Of a stretch of DNA of 64,000 bases, positions 22,304-34,728 are shown in pieces. The notes beneath the pieces are model-generated. The model had not been told where the DNA came from and made no database searches. It was given only the letters and a program-made list of their open reading frames with translations. Source of the DNA: Zonotrichia leucophrys gambelii (taxonomy: Eukaryota > Chordata > Aves > Passeriformes > Passerellidae); assembly GCF_028769735.1 (NCBI RefSeq), contig NC_088172.1, positions 94,130,951-94,194,950 on the forward strand, read 5' to 3'. Numbering within the stretch: the first letter of the stretch is position 1; every line of letters begins with the position of its first letter. Position numbers and translations under genes: made by a program.

Positions 22304-24873
22304 GGACCACACTTGATAGCGTTTTTTGAGCTCAAAATTATATTGTTTACTCTTTTTTCTCAAGTTTCTAAAAAGTAACTTTTTAGAGCTTTTTGTTTTC
22401 TTGTGTGTTATGGTGTTGTCTGTAGCCCTACATATTATGCCAAGAAATACCTAGGGTAATATAAACCCTGACATATTACAACAAAATATTAATGACTACT
22501 GCATGGAGAAAAGGGGAATAATTCTTTGGATTTTTCAAATTTTATTGTCCTTACTCATAATAAAACAATGTTTAAAGCCTGCAAAATTTGTTGTGAAAGG
22601 GATTTAATTTTTCCTTGTGTTTTTACTGACACATCTTAGACATGTTTTGATTTTCATTAGCTATTTGATAGCAGATTCCTAAGGTAGTAGAGAAAAATCA
22701 AGAAAATAAAAGTGATATTGGTAATTGCTTTTCAAAGGGCACTGTTAGCATTCCAACTGTTCCCTTTATGCAGCAGGGTAAATAAAATGAATGAATGAAG
22801 GACTGGCTTTATTTAAAAGCATTAATTGCTCATGCAAAAGGTGGATGGAGAAGGCAATAAAAATCCTTTATTGTTAATTGTTAATTTTTAACTTTCTATT
22901 TTCTTGTCATGAGTCTGTAAAAATGCAACATCCTATTTTTTTTTTCATGTCCTAAGTACAATGGATTGCATTGAAGAAAATACAAAAGCTTTCTCTTTTT
23001 TCAGTAATATTGTCTAATTCTTCCGATACCCCCAGGTAATAATTAAATATAGAGCATGGAACAGGGAAGGTCTGTTCATGGTCTCAGACTGGTATGAACT
23101 GGGAGTTGATCCATGGTTGTGTGACATTGTGAGAAAATGGTTGGGAGATCAGAGTAAAGGCTCCTGTTTCTAGGAAGACTCATTGAAAAGCATGCAGCTC
23201 TTTTCCTGGAGAGATGCTCTGCAGCCTTTCACATGCTTATTTTAATCATTTATGAAAAATACACTGAATAGAAAAAAAAAAGATGTTTCTAATTCTAGTA
23301 ATGCCAACCGGTGTCTCAAGGTTGAGCACAAAACAAACCATACATAAATAGTAGAAAACAGTCTGCATCTTGTTGCCATGACAATGCCCTACTTATAGCA
23401 CATTAAGCTGATTCATGTCTTTTCTCACCTCACTGTTAATAAATTATGGTGGCTGATGAGAATTAAGCCAGCTGGAAGAGCCAGTGAATGTAAGCAGCAA
23501 ATTAATTTGCCACTTAAACGTGGTGTCCTTCAGGGGAATCGCCCTCTACATAGCAAATAATACCTTACTGTATATGTAAAGCAGTAGGAATAAGTTGAAA
23601 CAGCTGATCTTTGTTTTCTTTGTGATATTGATGTGTATCACAGCTTATTGCTGTACCAGCAAGGGCTGGTGCAGCCCCTCTCCTGCTGTATTCCAACTGC
23701 GTGTGGTGGCAGACAGGCTGCTGCACTCCATCAGTGAAGATTACAGGGATAAATCTTTAAGCCTTGATTCCCCAGGTCTGAGTCATGTTTTCTCATGGAG
23801 AGTGTGGGACACTTGGCCAGCAGCTGCTGGGGGATGTCACCTGCAGTGCAGCACCTTTGTGCTAAGCTGGTGCCTGATGCCTGCACGTGCAGGGTGACAA
23901 TGGGGACAGATGTGCCAGTGGGGTTTGTATGCAGGTCACAGTGCAAGAATGCAGCTGAGAGCAGGCATTCATCAACTGTGAGCAGGGTTTAGGCTTCTTG
24001 ATTAATGTATGTTCGCACTGAAAAAGATTTTCTTCTTTTTCTTCAGGGAAAGGTTCGACAATGGTTATGGGAGAAGGGAATAAACTCTGTATAGCTCATA
24101 ATGGCAGCCTTTAACAGAAACCAGACACACTTCATTCAAACCTTTGTCTCTACACTCACTTCAATTCAATAAACTCTAACAGCTGGAGCTGGAGCTCCTG
24201 TATTGGAGGACTTTCCAAGTCACAAGTATAAATCCCCTTGAAAAATAGCAAATGCTTGCTCTTGGGGCCTGAAATCTGTGAAGTGCTGACTGAATTCTAA
24301 TAAATATTCTGCTAATAAATATTCTGTGATCTTCAAGCATTTGCTCAAGTGCAGGAGCACTTGCCTATATTTTTTCTTCACTGACTTTCTTCTTGAATGG
24401 TTTCACTTCTCTCTCAGCTGTAAATCAAATGCAAATTTTCTTTGGCATTGTACTTCAGTTCGAGTTAACCAAAGAAACCTGATCAGAATCACCTGAGGAA
24501 GCCAAATTAAACAGTTGTTCTGTATAGCTTGGCTAAGATAAGCTCTCCTCCTGTTGATTCTTAATTTCATCTGCTCCTTTCAATGAAAAATCACGGGAGG
24601 GCTGGCACCTGCTCAGTTATCAAAAATGCCACTATGGTGTATTCCACTTTTGCTGCTCCTTCTGGTTCTTCAGCTGCCCTTAGCAAGGCTCAGCCAAGAG
24701 GGTGCCAAGCACTCCTATCCCTGCTCCTGCCCCACTCCTTTAATTCAGACTGGGAGATAGCAAAGACCCCAAGCCCAGATCTTCTCAGCAAAATGATGTT
24801 TGGGACCACCTTGTTTCTTTCCCCTGCAGTGCTCAGAAGCAGAATCTCCCCTGCCCCATTTGCCCCTACACAC
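22304..24873. other. Unassigned, largely AT-rich sequence
   Basis: No gene was recognised. A 15-base direct repeat (CTAATAAATATTCTG) occurs twice at 24,298-24,327. The AT-rich block 23,400-23,580 has little internal repetition and could be a conserved element, which only a cross-species alignment could show. Confidence 0.5.
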
Positions 24874-25050
24874 AATCACAGAATCACAGAATAATGAGGT
24901 TGGAAGAGACCTCTAAGATCATTGAGTCCAACACATGCCCTAACAGCTCAACTAGACCATAGCACCAAGTGCCATGTCCAGTCTTTTTTTAAACTCATCC
25001 AGAGGTGGTGATTCTACCACCTCCCTGGGAAGAGCACTCCAGTACTTTAT
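24874..25050 (-). mobile_element. CR1 LINE 3' end (reverse orientation), part 1
   Basis: AATCACAGAATCACAGAAT at 24,874-24,892 is the reverse complement of the CR1 terminal repeat. It is followed by the usual GGTTGGAAGAGACCTCTAAG and AGTCCAACAC words. The copy runs normally to about 25,050, where it is interrupted by an LTR fragment. CR1 resumes at about 25,145. It is a non-coding 3' tail. Confidence 0.9.
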
Positions 25051-25149
25051 TGTAGGGCGATAGAATATAAGAAAATAAAGATAGTGTAGAAAGTAATCAC
25101 ACCCCTAAGGAGTTGCAGCTGGGCCAATTATCAAAGATTAGGAACAGGC
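25051..25149 (+). mobile_element. Truncated LTR (copy C) inside CR1
   Basis: The first ~99 bases of the same LTR family as copies A and B start cleanly at TGTAGG. They break off after GATTAGGAACAGGCT, where A and B continue with GGGCCTGACTTTACC-type sequence. The break coincides with a CAGGCT word that also occurs in the CR1 sequence at the join. The simplest reading is insertion of an LTR into the CR1 copy, followed by a deletion that removed the rest of the LTR and part of the CR1 through short homology. Confidence 0.8.
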
Positions 25150-25245
25150 TAAACAACCCCAATTCCTTCAAATGTTCCTCACAGGGCTTGTGTCCCAAGC
25201 CCCTCACCACCCTTGTTGCCTCCTCTGGATGCGCTCAAGCATCTC
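25145..25245 (-). mobile_element. CR1 LINE fragment (reverse orientation), part 2
   Basis: The words AGGCTAAACAACCCCAATTCC, CTCACAGGGCTTGTG and CTCTGGATGCGCTCAAGCATCTC are in the normal CR1 order and orientation, continuing the element that began at 24,874. The CR1 segment that should lie between 25,050 and 25,145 is missing. The copy ends near 25,245. Confidence 0.85.
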
Positions 25246-25871
25246 ATTAAAGGGGGACGATTTGTTTTCCACACATTTCGGAATATTCTCCCCAAGAGGC
25301 TTTTGGAGAAGATCTTCCACCTTGGGCTGGGGACCTGAAGAGGTGATTCCACCCTGAAGCAGCTGAGTTCTCACCGCGATCTGTGAGCCGTGCTGAGCTT
25401 GGGGCAGCAGCAGCACAGCTGGAGAGCTGAGCCTGCAGCTGGATGGATCCCACTGGCAGCAGCAGCAGCATCAGCCTCACAGTGTCCCAACACTCCTGCC
25501 CATCCTTTCCCAGCCAAAGTGATTCCATGGATTTTGCACTCCAAAAGCAGGCCTGTGCACCTCCCCCAATGGCTTTGGAGCCATAAGAACAGGCACGCGT
25601 TGGGAGCTGGTGCTTTATATTGCATGCAGCCCTAAACTCTCATTCCTCTCATTCCTGTAGTGCTCATCAGCTCCATAGCACTTTTAAGTTTTCTTTCTTT
25701 TCATTTCCACACTAGCAGATTTGGAGCTTGATGGAGAAGATGGGCTGTTCTAATGTCGCCACATTTCTCTTCGCGGAGAAAAGCAAGGCACCATTCTTCC
25801 CAAGAATATTTCTGGGTTTCACATTCTCTGAACCTCAGAGGAAGAAAACATGATTCTTATCTTATTTGCAG
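25246..25871. other. Unassigned non-coding sequence
   Basis: No feature was recognised. A CAGCAGCAGCAG run at 25,457-25,471 is short and not in a convincing reading frame. Confidence 0.5.
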
Positions 25872-26169
25872 TGCCTGTGTTTGTGCAAAAGTAGAATGCA
25901 ACATGGAGATTGTTTACCCAGAGTGATGGTGTTTTGTTTCCTTGGCCTGTCAGGGCCGAGTGTGTGTGTGTGTTGGGACTGTTGGGTGACAGTCACAACA
26001 TTCTGTGCAGTTGTGTGCAGAGTTGAGTGCTTGGCAGATTCAGTTTAGATGTAATGTAACATAATGTAATATAATATAAAATAATATAGTCTAATAAAGT
26101 AATTAATTCATCTTCCGATAAGATGGAGTCCTCCTCATCATTCTCTCCCCTTTGTCAGGGCTGCCTGCA
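25872..26169 (+). mobile_element. Probable ERV LTR with TA-rich 3' part
   Basis: The interval from TGCCTGTGTTTGTGC to GGGCTGCCTGCA looks like a songbird LTR. It contains a TGTGTGTGTG run (about 25,961-25,972), a degenerate TAATA array (26,047-26,090) overlapping an AATAAA polyadenylation word at about 26,092, and a GATAAGATGGAGTC block near the 3' end. The ends are TG...CA, but the flanking six-mers (TTGCAG and AATACT) do not match, so the boundaries or the insertion history are uncertain. The family call is from memory. Confidence 0.5.
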
Positions 26170-27544
26170 AATACTATATTCTAAAATGCTTTTTTTGGTC
26201 TTTAGATGTGAGCACAGCTGAGAGATTTTCTGAATGGATTCAGAACTATCAGCAGCTTTAAATCCACAAAACTAAAATTCCTAGACTTCTTGCAATTTCA
26301 AGGCACAACACAAAATTTTATTTTACATGAGATGAATTTATTACCAATTAATTTAGATCCCTACTCTGAATTATGGAAAAATTAGCACATGATTTGGAAA
26401 AATTAGCTGCAGGAATTGTGCACTGAAACCTGCTTAAGTTTTTCTGAAACTTACAGAAACTGATGTGAAGCTGACTTCCAGCCTCTCAAACAATGAGCCT
26501 TTAGGAAACAATGAGTTAATCTGTTCCCTACTTTGACTCTTCCCTCTCCTAATTTGCCTTATGACCAAAGTATTAATGATCCAAAGTGGCATCACACATG
26601 AAACCAATCCCCAAATCTCACGGAGGACAAATGAGCAGCACCTCCTCCCCTGAACTGCCATCAGCCACCCTGCAATGTCAGAGCATCAGCTGCTGCACAG
26701 TGGCTGAAAACCTCTCCCTTTCAGTGCAGCTGAGCACATTTATATCAGCTGAGAACATTTATATCACATTTATGACCCTCCTTTGTAACTTGCTGTGTGT
26801 GAATCTCTGGATTTCAGGGGTTGGAGCTACAGAAAGGTGACAAGGCATTCCCATGTTTCCTTCTGATTGTTTTCCTTACTCGAAAAAATGAGAGAGAGGA
26901 GATTTGGTTACTTCTAAAGAAGGTACTGGGCAGCCACAGAGAAGGAGGATGTGCTTTCTGAGGATGTGCTTTCTGAGGATGTGCTTTTAGAAGTTGTCCA
27001 TGCAGCTTCTGCTGGAGCCTTGCCATTTCTGGGTGCAAAAGCAATGGCAGAGAGGGCTTTGTAATGACAACAGTTGTGTTTCCTTCTGCATGCACTGAAC
27101 ATACCAAAATCTCAAATCAGCCCATGCATGTGAAGGATCCCAGCCTCCAAAATCTGCCATCACCTCCCTGCCCTCACCAAGAATGTTGTTGATTTGAATT
27201 AAGATATGTCCCACTTAATGCATCTTGGATACCTGGGAAGTTTTTCCTATTTTCTCTGCTTGTACCTCTGAAAAGAGGGAGGCATGGGGTGGAGAACTTT
27301 TATAGATCAGCTTGCCATCTTCTCCATCTGTTCCAGTAAATAGTAGATAGAAATCATGAAAGGCAAAGCAAAAAAATCAATGCATTCCTTTGCATGACAC
27401 TTAGCACAAGGATGTCTGACTTATAGAGCCTCATTCTAAAAACCACTTTATAGATGAAAGATTTTTTTTTTTCTCTTCTCCCTGGGTTATTCTAGTTCAT
27501 CTTCTTCATAATGATTCTCTCCTTCAGTTTCCATTGTGTGGCAC
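26170..27544. other. Unassigned sequence with a 15-bp triplicate
   Basis: No gene was recognised. AGGATGTGCTTTCTG is repeated at 26,946-26,960, 26,961-26,975 and, with a changed end, 26,976-26,990. The array is a multiple of three and open on the minus strand, but no gene surrounds it. Confidence 0.55.
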
Positions 27545-27607
27545 ATGATGTGATTCTTGGGGCTGCCCTGTGCAGGGTCAGGAGTTGGACTGTGAGTCTG
27601 TGATTTT
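27545..27607 (+). mobile_element. Short CR1 LINE 3' scrap
   Basis: GTGATTCTTGGGGCTGCCCTG (27,551 region), GTCAGGAGTTGGACT (27,578 region) and the terminal CTGTGATTTT are the last part of a CR1 3' end in the + orientation. Only about 60 bases remain. Confidence 0.65.
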
Positions 27608-29274
27608 ATGTATTGCTATTTTAAATTAAAGTGAAACAATTTTGTTCTGTAAGATCACAGAAACAGATTCACAACTGATATATTTTGCCTTTTCCTCATT
27701 TCCTCCAGCACAGCTATGTACAGTGATATCTTGGGGTCTGACTTCTTGTGTGCTTTTCTTAAAGTATATTACATTTTAAAAAATCTATCAAGTGTAAGTC
27801 TAAACACAGCAGCAAATTGTTCAATAGGGGGTTTGGAGATAGGTAGCCTTCAACAACCTATGCTGTTAATATAACTTAGAATCACTTTTGAGTAGTTGTG
27901 TTGTCAATAAAATGCAGAAGGATAACCAGTTTCCAGTCAACTTTTCATATGCAGCAACACCTGAGCTCAAAATTATGAAACTGTGTGATTTTATATATAT
28001 AAATGCCAGTGGTTTTATCTGGAAGTGCTAATACTACGTGTTAATACCAGGATATAAATGATACTCTTACTTGCTAGCTTTGAAAGTATTAATGCTTTGA
28101 AAGTATTAATGCTCCTGATCGCTTTTTGTTTTCTGAGATACAGAAATGAGGGGGTTCAGTAGCAATTTTTCAGATGTGAGCACTCAGGTTGTAGTTGATT
28201 AGTTCAGCACTCAGAACAAATGGTCTCAACATTGCCCTAATTTTGTGTGCACCTTGTGTCAGAGGCAGATGCTGCTGATCAGCAGCTGATAATGCAGGCA
28301 CCATATCAGCGTGTCTGATCTTGCTTCCCCAGAAAATAAGTGGACATTTTTTTCTTCAGTGGTTAGTAGCAGCCCAAATCTCCTGCCTTCCTGTGGGCAA
28401 TGTCTTGTTCTCTGTGGTGGGGGGACAGGGTGGGAGAACGTCTTACCAGTGTGGTTTTTATGCTGTCTTTAGAGTGTCTGAGCCTTTGGTTTCTCTTATT
28501 TTCAGCCACATCTTGTACATGTGGCAATTACAGCCATGACTTATTCTGCAGAAAGCACTCTGGGGAGGTGTGTAATTTCTGACACTGTAAATATGGGGAG
28601 AACCATTACCAGAGGATGATCAGCTCCTCGAGGGTTATGAGCCACCACAGGGTTTAACAATTTTGGATCCATGTCACTTTGCAATGCTTTTGCCTGGGGA
28701 CTGTATGAATGCTTTTTTTCATCTTTAAAGATTTTTTGCTTTGAAGTTAGTTGCATTAAGATAGCAAATGTCCAAAGCTGTGCACAGTGAGCTGCGGCTC
28801 CACTTATTCCCTTTTTTTTCTTTTTTTTTTGAGGGGGATGGTGTCTTTCCCCTGCAGAACAGGGGGGACTCAACAGGAGGCAGAACCAGGGAGAAATGCA
28901 CGGCCAGAATAACTGTAATTAATACCAAGCTTAGCATTGGTATTAATTACAGTTAATTAATGAACAGCCCCTCTCTGTCTCAGGCTTCCTAAGCCAGGCC
29001 TTGCCTGGTGCTGAACCAGCTGCAGGGTTTGGACACAAAGGAGGGTGTGAAGAGGGGTGGCACAGGGGGTGACAGCAGCAGGTGACAGCCCCGTGTCCCA
29101 GCAGCTTCTGCCTCTGCTGATTTCTGCTCCTCTGGCCAGCTCCCAAATGGGTCAGCCCCAGCCCTGGGGTGGATTTCAATAGCACTGTTACCTAGAAACT
29201 GAGCCTGTCTCTTCCTTCCACTGCTCACGGGCTGGAGGATCAAGGGTGAAAGTTTTGCATGTGTTAGAAAACCT

Positions 29275-29305
<31 letters not shown>

Positions 29306-32300
29306 GGAAGGGATGCAGCTTGGTTAGCATTTCTAGACCACTGATAGTGCTCTGCAACCTGCAAGGGGCCCCAAAATCTCCCCTGAGCAAACGCGGGCTC
29401 TGCAAGACACTGATAGCTGGTGTTTGAGTCAGCACTTCCCAGTGTGTCCTGCTTGTCCTCTCTTCCAGTGAAACACATACTGAAATAGGAGCCCTGAATG
29501 TCTCCTTTCCTGATCTGAAGCAGTGGCAGAATACGGTCACTGACTGGCTTCTGTGACAAAATCTGCACGGTGGCTGACAGCCACGACACCAAATGCTGTT
29601 TGCCCTTTTGTTGTTGTCAGCAGTGTTAACTCCTAATGAGCAGAAAATGTGTTCCCTTCCAGTGCACACATCCCTCTGCCTCTGCTGTGGGGTGAGCTGT
29701 GGTACCTATTGCTGTGAGCAATCCTGCCTGTGTTTCAGCTGCTTTTCAGCAGCAAAACCTTTAACAGGATGTTTTCTTTCAGACTTAAGGTGTTTGCTGC
29801 CCTTCTTGAAGGTGGATTAGGAGCAGTAGTGCCTGTAGTTACTTTAAAAAGTCCATTTATAGGTCAGGTCTGGGGTGGCTTTGGTCACAGGCTGTCCTTT
29901 GGCGGCAATCTGGTTTTGTAAAGTGGGATGGGGTGACACGAATATTTTCAAATGATTGTTGACTACATCCTGTGGTCCAAGGTGTGTGTGTGTCAGAACT
30001 TTATTTCTAATAACCATTAGTCAGTTTATCTGTGCTTTCTGAACAGCTTGGTATGCTTGGCACAGTTTGACATGGCTTAAGTCTGTCTACAGCTGGCCTG
30101 TTGCTCAGTTTTTCTTTACACCAGAAAATATGAGGAAATTCTTTTCCTCTCTGGGGCAGTGCGTGTCCTTAATTATCCAGAAATCATCTGAGAAATCTGA
30201 ACTCAGAGAAACACAGTTTGATATCTGTGTGCTTGAAGCACTTTTGTTTCAAGTGCTTCTGCAGAGACTCTTAGCATTTATGGAAAACCCATTATGGTCA
30301 ATACATATCCTTCTAATTATATGATCAGGCGGCTGTGCAAAGTGAAAGTTCCCCATCTGGTTCAGTCAGAGATGCTTTTTCTATTTTTTTTTTAAAAATT
30401 TTAACCTTTTCGCTATTTAATTTTCTGTTGATTTTCTCCCCACTGGACTCCTGTTTCCCTCTGCTGTTCCATTCCACGTCAGCTTGCTTCCCATCTTTTA
30501 TTCCTTCCACAGTTACAAGAGGCTCTGTCCAGCAGGTCTTGCACTGGGTTCTGCCATGTGCTGACACCAATGTCTCTGCTCCAGGAGCTCTCCCTTTCCT
30601 GACCCCTTCCTGTGCTCATGCCCTCAGCTGGCCTGCCTTAAAAATTGCATATTGTTTTCCTGGGTTCTTCCCTTCTTTTCCTTTTTTTTTTTTTTTTTTG
30701 TTGACTCAGTGGTGATGGAGCAATGAACAAAGTTAAAGGATGCAGCTCCAGAAGTTGTTTCTTGATTTCTTAATTCTTGCGGGTTTTAATTTTTTTTTTT
30801 CCCCCCATACTTTGGATTTTATGCCTGACAACAGAATTGAAACAAATGAAGTGTTATAAATTTTGCTAAGCCCTCGCAGCATTTTGAGAGTAGCTCAGGA
30901 ATCATGAGACTGTTTTTAAGAGATTAGAGCTCTTTTTATTTAGTCTGGGTTTTTGAGAAGTCCTTTGGCTATATTTGGGTCACATTCTCAAGCTTTGTTC
31001 TGCAACCGTGAAGGCTAAAACTTTATATTTTATAATAAAATTGGAATTTAAGGGAGCATCACTTCAAAACAACCAAATACTGCAAGACACATCATTTGAG
31101 AGATGCCAGTTCTTCTGATCTCCTAAAATGTGTTTTTACAGTGAGCCCTTCACTACATTGGAGGTTTCTGGGTTTTTTATTTATTCAAGCCACTGTTTTT
31201 TCAATTGTTTTCTGTTTGTCAGTTTTCATCCATTGCTTTTGAGCACAGCACATAGGTGCAATGTGGAACAACTGTAAATTTCGTGATGGATTGGGAATAA
31301 ATATTTCCATACTTAGCAAGAGCTGTTTCTGCATTGACACTTCACCTCCCTTCCCTGGGGCTATAGGATCATTCCCAAATCCTCTGTGTGTGCAGTTGAT
31401 CCAAGTAGTACCTAATCCTCTTGATGCAGTTGGGTTCACTCTGAATCAGCATTTTCAGTGCTCTGAACCCCCACACTGCAGCCACACGTGTAGGGGGGCT
31501 GCTAATCTCATTTTGATCCACAGTGGTGGCCACAAACAGGTCACTCAGGGAGTGAATGTCAGCTGCTCCTCTAATTACTGCAGGAAAGTGATCCCATCAT
31601 CCCGGATGGAAATGTCTCACTCCAGCCTGCAAAGCACTTTCAGTGCGCTAATTCTGTTAATGCTCCATTACTGCTTCACTGGAGCTGTGTAGTCCATCTC
31701 CCAAAGTGAGGCAGAAAATCCCCAACCAATTCCAGGGAAAATGTACAGACTAAAACATCATTGACATGATTGGGCATTGTTTTCTGTTGGGCTTGCTCTG
31801 TTTCTTGAAGTTTATCTGGACAGATCTTCCCTGCTAACTCTTACCTTTAGAGGTTTTCATCCTCCACCTTGAAGGGAGTGGGATGCCAAAAAATACCCTG
31901 TGGATGTGGATCTGATTTCTGTTCCTTAGATACCTAAATATATACTAAGAATATAAAGCTACACAATTGCAATACCTTAAAGATTATCAGGGTCTCAGAA
32001 AACCTGACAGTGCCACGCTTATGTATATCTATAAACCAGGTTTATACATATATGTATACTAACTCCCTCAAACACAGAAGTCAAGAATGCCTTGAAACAT
32101 CTGGGTAGGTATCCCTGAGCTTGGTATCTTGCTTCTCATGGCATGAAAAGCTCCACAGCAGTCTCAGTCCATGAGAAATAACCTGGGCTCTGTACAACAG
32201 CAAATGTTATAGGAATAACAGAGACAGGATTCCACGCTGCCCTTCATCAAAGTCCCCACTAGCTATGTAAAAAGGGGCTTATCTTCCTAAGTTTGGAAGG

Positions 32301-34572
32301 CTTTAATTTTTATGGGTTTCTTTAAAGTAAGTGGGGATCCTCAAACTGGCATCTTTAGAGATTCCTTAGATTTCTTCCAATCATGCTCACTGCCATTCCT
32401 CCTGAAGCCCACTTGTGTGTCTCCTTTGAGATGCACAAATTGCTTTGGAATTCGTTGTCAGGCAAAGTGCTTTTGAAGAGCAGAAGGAAATGTGTTGTGC
32501 TGGGAGCTGCTGGCTGGCTTGGTTTTGAAAGGAGCTCTAAATGAGGTGTGCTCACTGTGACAGATCAATAAATGTGCCCAGATGCCTGAGCTGCCTCTAG
32601 GCACTCCCTGTTCACTTCTCAGCTGAACTGCAAGGACTCTTGAAAACTTCCTTGGAAGTTGTAAGTGGAAGGCAAAGTGAGAGCTGCTGAGCTCCTTGTA
32701 GCTCCTGGGATAGCAGGGGCTGGCTGATGGTGGCTCCTGCAGGCACTGCTTGACTGATATCCCTGCGTGCTCCATCCCTGGGATCTGTTAGCCAAAATTC
32801 CCTTGCACTGAGTCTCATGGAGTTCATGCCTCAAAAGAAACTCCAAGCTGCTTTTATATTTCTGTTCCTCTTGTTTTAAATGTATGAGCTGCATAAAAGT
32901 GTTATAGATTGTGATATCGTGACTTAACTACATTGCATATCCTGCAACGAGCAGAACTTAATGCTCAGAGCTCACTAATTCTGGCTATAGAAAAAAACGT
33001 TTCTTCAGCCCCTTTCAAGCTTAAAAAAAAAAACAACAAACCCTTATGGTTCTCAACGGGAGTCTAGTATATAAAATTGCTCTCTGAGAGGAACTTTTTT
33101 TGTCAGTGCTTAGGAACCAGTGAAGTGAGTGGTTATAGATGAGGTTGGAACGTAGCCTTAATGACAGGATGTGCTGACACTGTGCATTATCCTGCTGTGG
33201 AGTGGCTTTATTTGTACAGGCACAGTGGAAGCCCCTCATGTGAGAAGGTGAGGGAGTGTCAGAGTAAATCCTGTGACTTGGTCTGAAGGTGTGACTGCAT
33301 CTGGTTGGGCAGTGCCTGATTGTCTATAACACAAGGTGTTCATGTCTCCTGGGACTTGGATTGTGATAAATGCCCACGCGGAAAACTGCATCTCTGTTTC
33401 CATAGGGAAGGACCCCCCTGATATAGGGAAACACCAGCCCAGCAGGTGACACACACCTTCAAGGAGCCAAGGCTGACAAAGAGAGCATGGCACGAAGCTG
33501 TGTCCCCTCCTGCTGGACAAGGGCTCGTGCCTTCATTCCCCAGCGCTTCCCAGGGCTCCTTGGCTGTGCTCTGCTCTGCTGGCTCTGCCTTAGGCAGATG
33601 GCTGATTTCCACAAGGAGGGGCTGATTTCCACAAGGAGGAGCTGGCTTTTGTGGCCCCTGTGTGACCACCCTGGAACCAGTCACAGGCAGCTGTAGCAGA
33701 GCATGTGAGAGCCTCATTTGTCTTCCCACTGACACCAGGTCCGACCTTTCCTGAGGAAAACTGGTGCTGTCCCTTGGAGCAGATGGTGAACAGGAGCTTG
33801 GTGAAAATCTGTGGTGTCATTTTTAAAGAGTCCTGTCAGGCTGTTTGAGGGCTGGAACCAGGAGATGGCTGTTTCTCCTCAATCCAGAGGTGAGCTGCCG
33901 CTGAGGGTGGCGTGCTGCTGATATGGGATGGAAAATGTGACTGTGCCTCCATGCAAGAAATTGCCAGCATTCCTTTGTGATGTCCTGAGCTAGGTGAAAT
34001 AGAGACTCTCATCTTCCACAGTGTTGGACCTGGCCAAATTATCCAGCAGAAAATGTTCAAAGCCCAGTGATCACGAGGGGTCTGTTGGACACACTCAGGC
34101 AAGAGGCTGCACGTGTGGATTGCTCGCTGGCCCTGGGACAGCTGCAGATGGAATTCTGACAAATCCACCCTTGTCAGCCCTCCAGCCATTCTCAGGAGCC
34201 TTTAAAATCTCTTTTGTTGTATTTAACTGGATATTTAGCAAATTCAGCCTGACTGAAGAATCAATGTTGGTTCTTCTGTTTCACCTCCCAGAGGTGAAGA
34301 TGTCTAAAGAGAAAATGGGCACCACTCAGTCATGGGCTGGGGAATTTGGGAATCCCAGCTGATGGGGTTTTCACAGCCATTGCTGTGAAAACTGCTGTTT
34401 TAACCACTGTGTCACCCGTACCTGTCCAAGGACATTTCTGTGCACATCTGAGGTGAGTCCTGGCTCTATCAAGGCACACAAAAGTAATGGTGGCAAGGGG
34501 TGACCCAGGCAGGTAATGGGACCTCTCTCTGCTCCAAAGGGAAGGGGATGGGAGAGATCATGGACACAGATT
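27608..34572. other. Unassigned non-coding sequence
   Basis: No gene was recognised. Small features are a 17-bp direct duplication at 28,079-28,112, a strong inverted repeat at 28,910-28,955, an A/GA run at 29,277-29,309, T runs at about 30,681-30,700, an imperfect AT palindrome centred on 32,038, and a 20-bp tandem duplication at 33,601-33,640. The frame at 31,261-31,692 (+, 143 codons) has no domain that I recognise. Confidence 0.5.
28910..28955. repeat. Perfect 19-bp inverted repeat with 8-base loop
   Basis: TAACTGTAATTAATACCAA (28,910-28,928) is followed by eight bases (GCTTAGCA) and then by its exact reverse complement (28,937-28,955). The DNA can extrude a cruciform, and an RNA from either strand would fold into a perfect 19-bp hairpin. 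It is too short for most precursor microRNAs. An inverted template-switch event or the ends of a very short element could create it. Confidence 0.97.
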
Positions 34573-34728
34573 GCCCAGAGGAGCTGATGATGCCCTGTGT
34601 CTGGAAGTGTTCAAGGCCAGTGGAGGGAGCTCTGAGCAACCTGGGCTAGTGAAAGGAGTTGAAACACAGGGGGGTTGAAATGAGATGTTCTTTAAGGTTC
34701 CTTCCAATCCAAAGCATCTATGAATCTT
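34573..34728 (+). mobile_element. CR1 LINE 3' end fragment
   Basis: The order GGAAGTGTTCAAGGCCAG, GAGCAACCTGGGCTAGTG, AAGGTTCCTTCCAATCC and the end TCTATGAATCTTTG (about 34,716-34,729) is that of the CR1 3' untranslated end on the + strand. It is non-coding and 5'-truncated. Confidence 0.85.

Noticed and set aside
31261..31692. 143-codon plus-strand frame with many Cys and Ser
   Set aside because: No domain or signal-peptide pattern that I can defend. It could be a repeat remnant, but no family was recognised.
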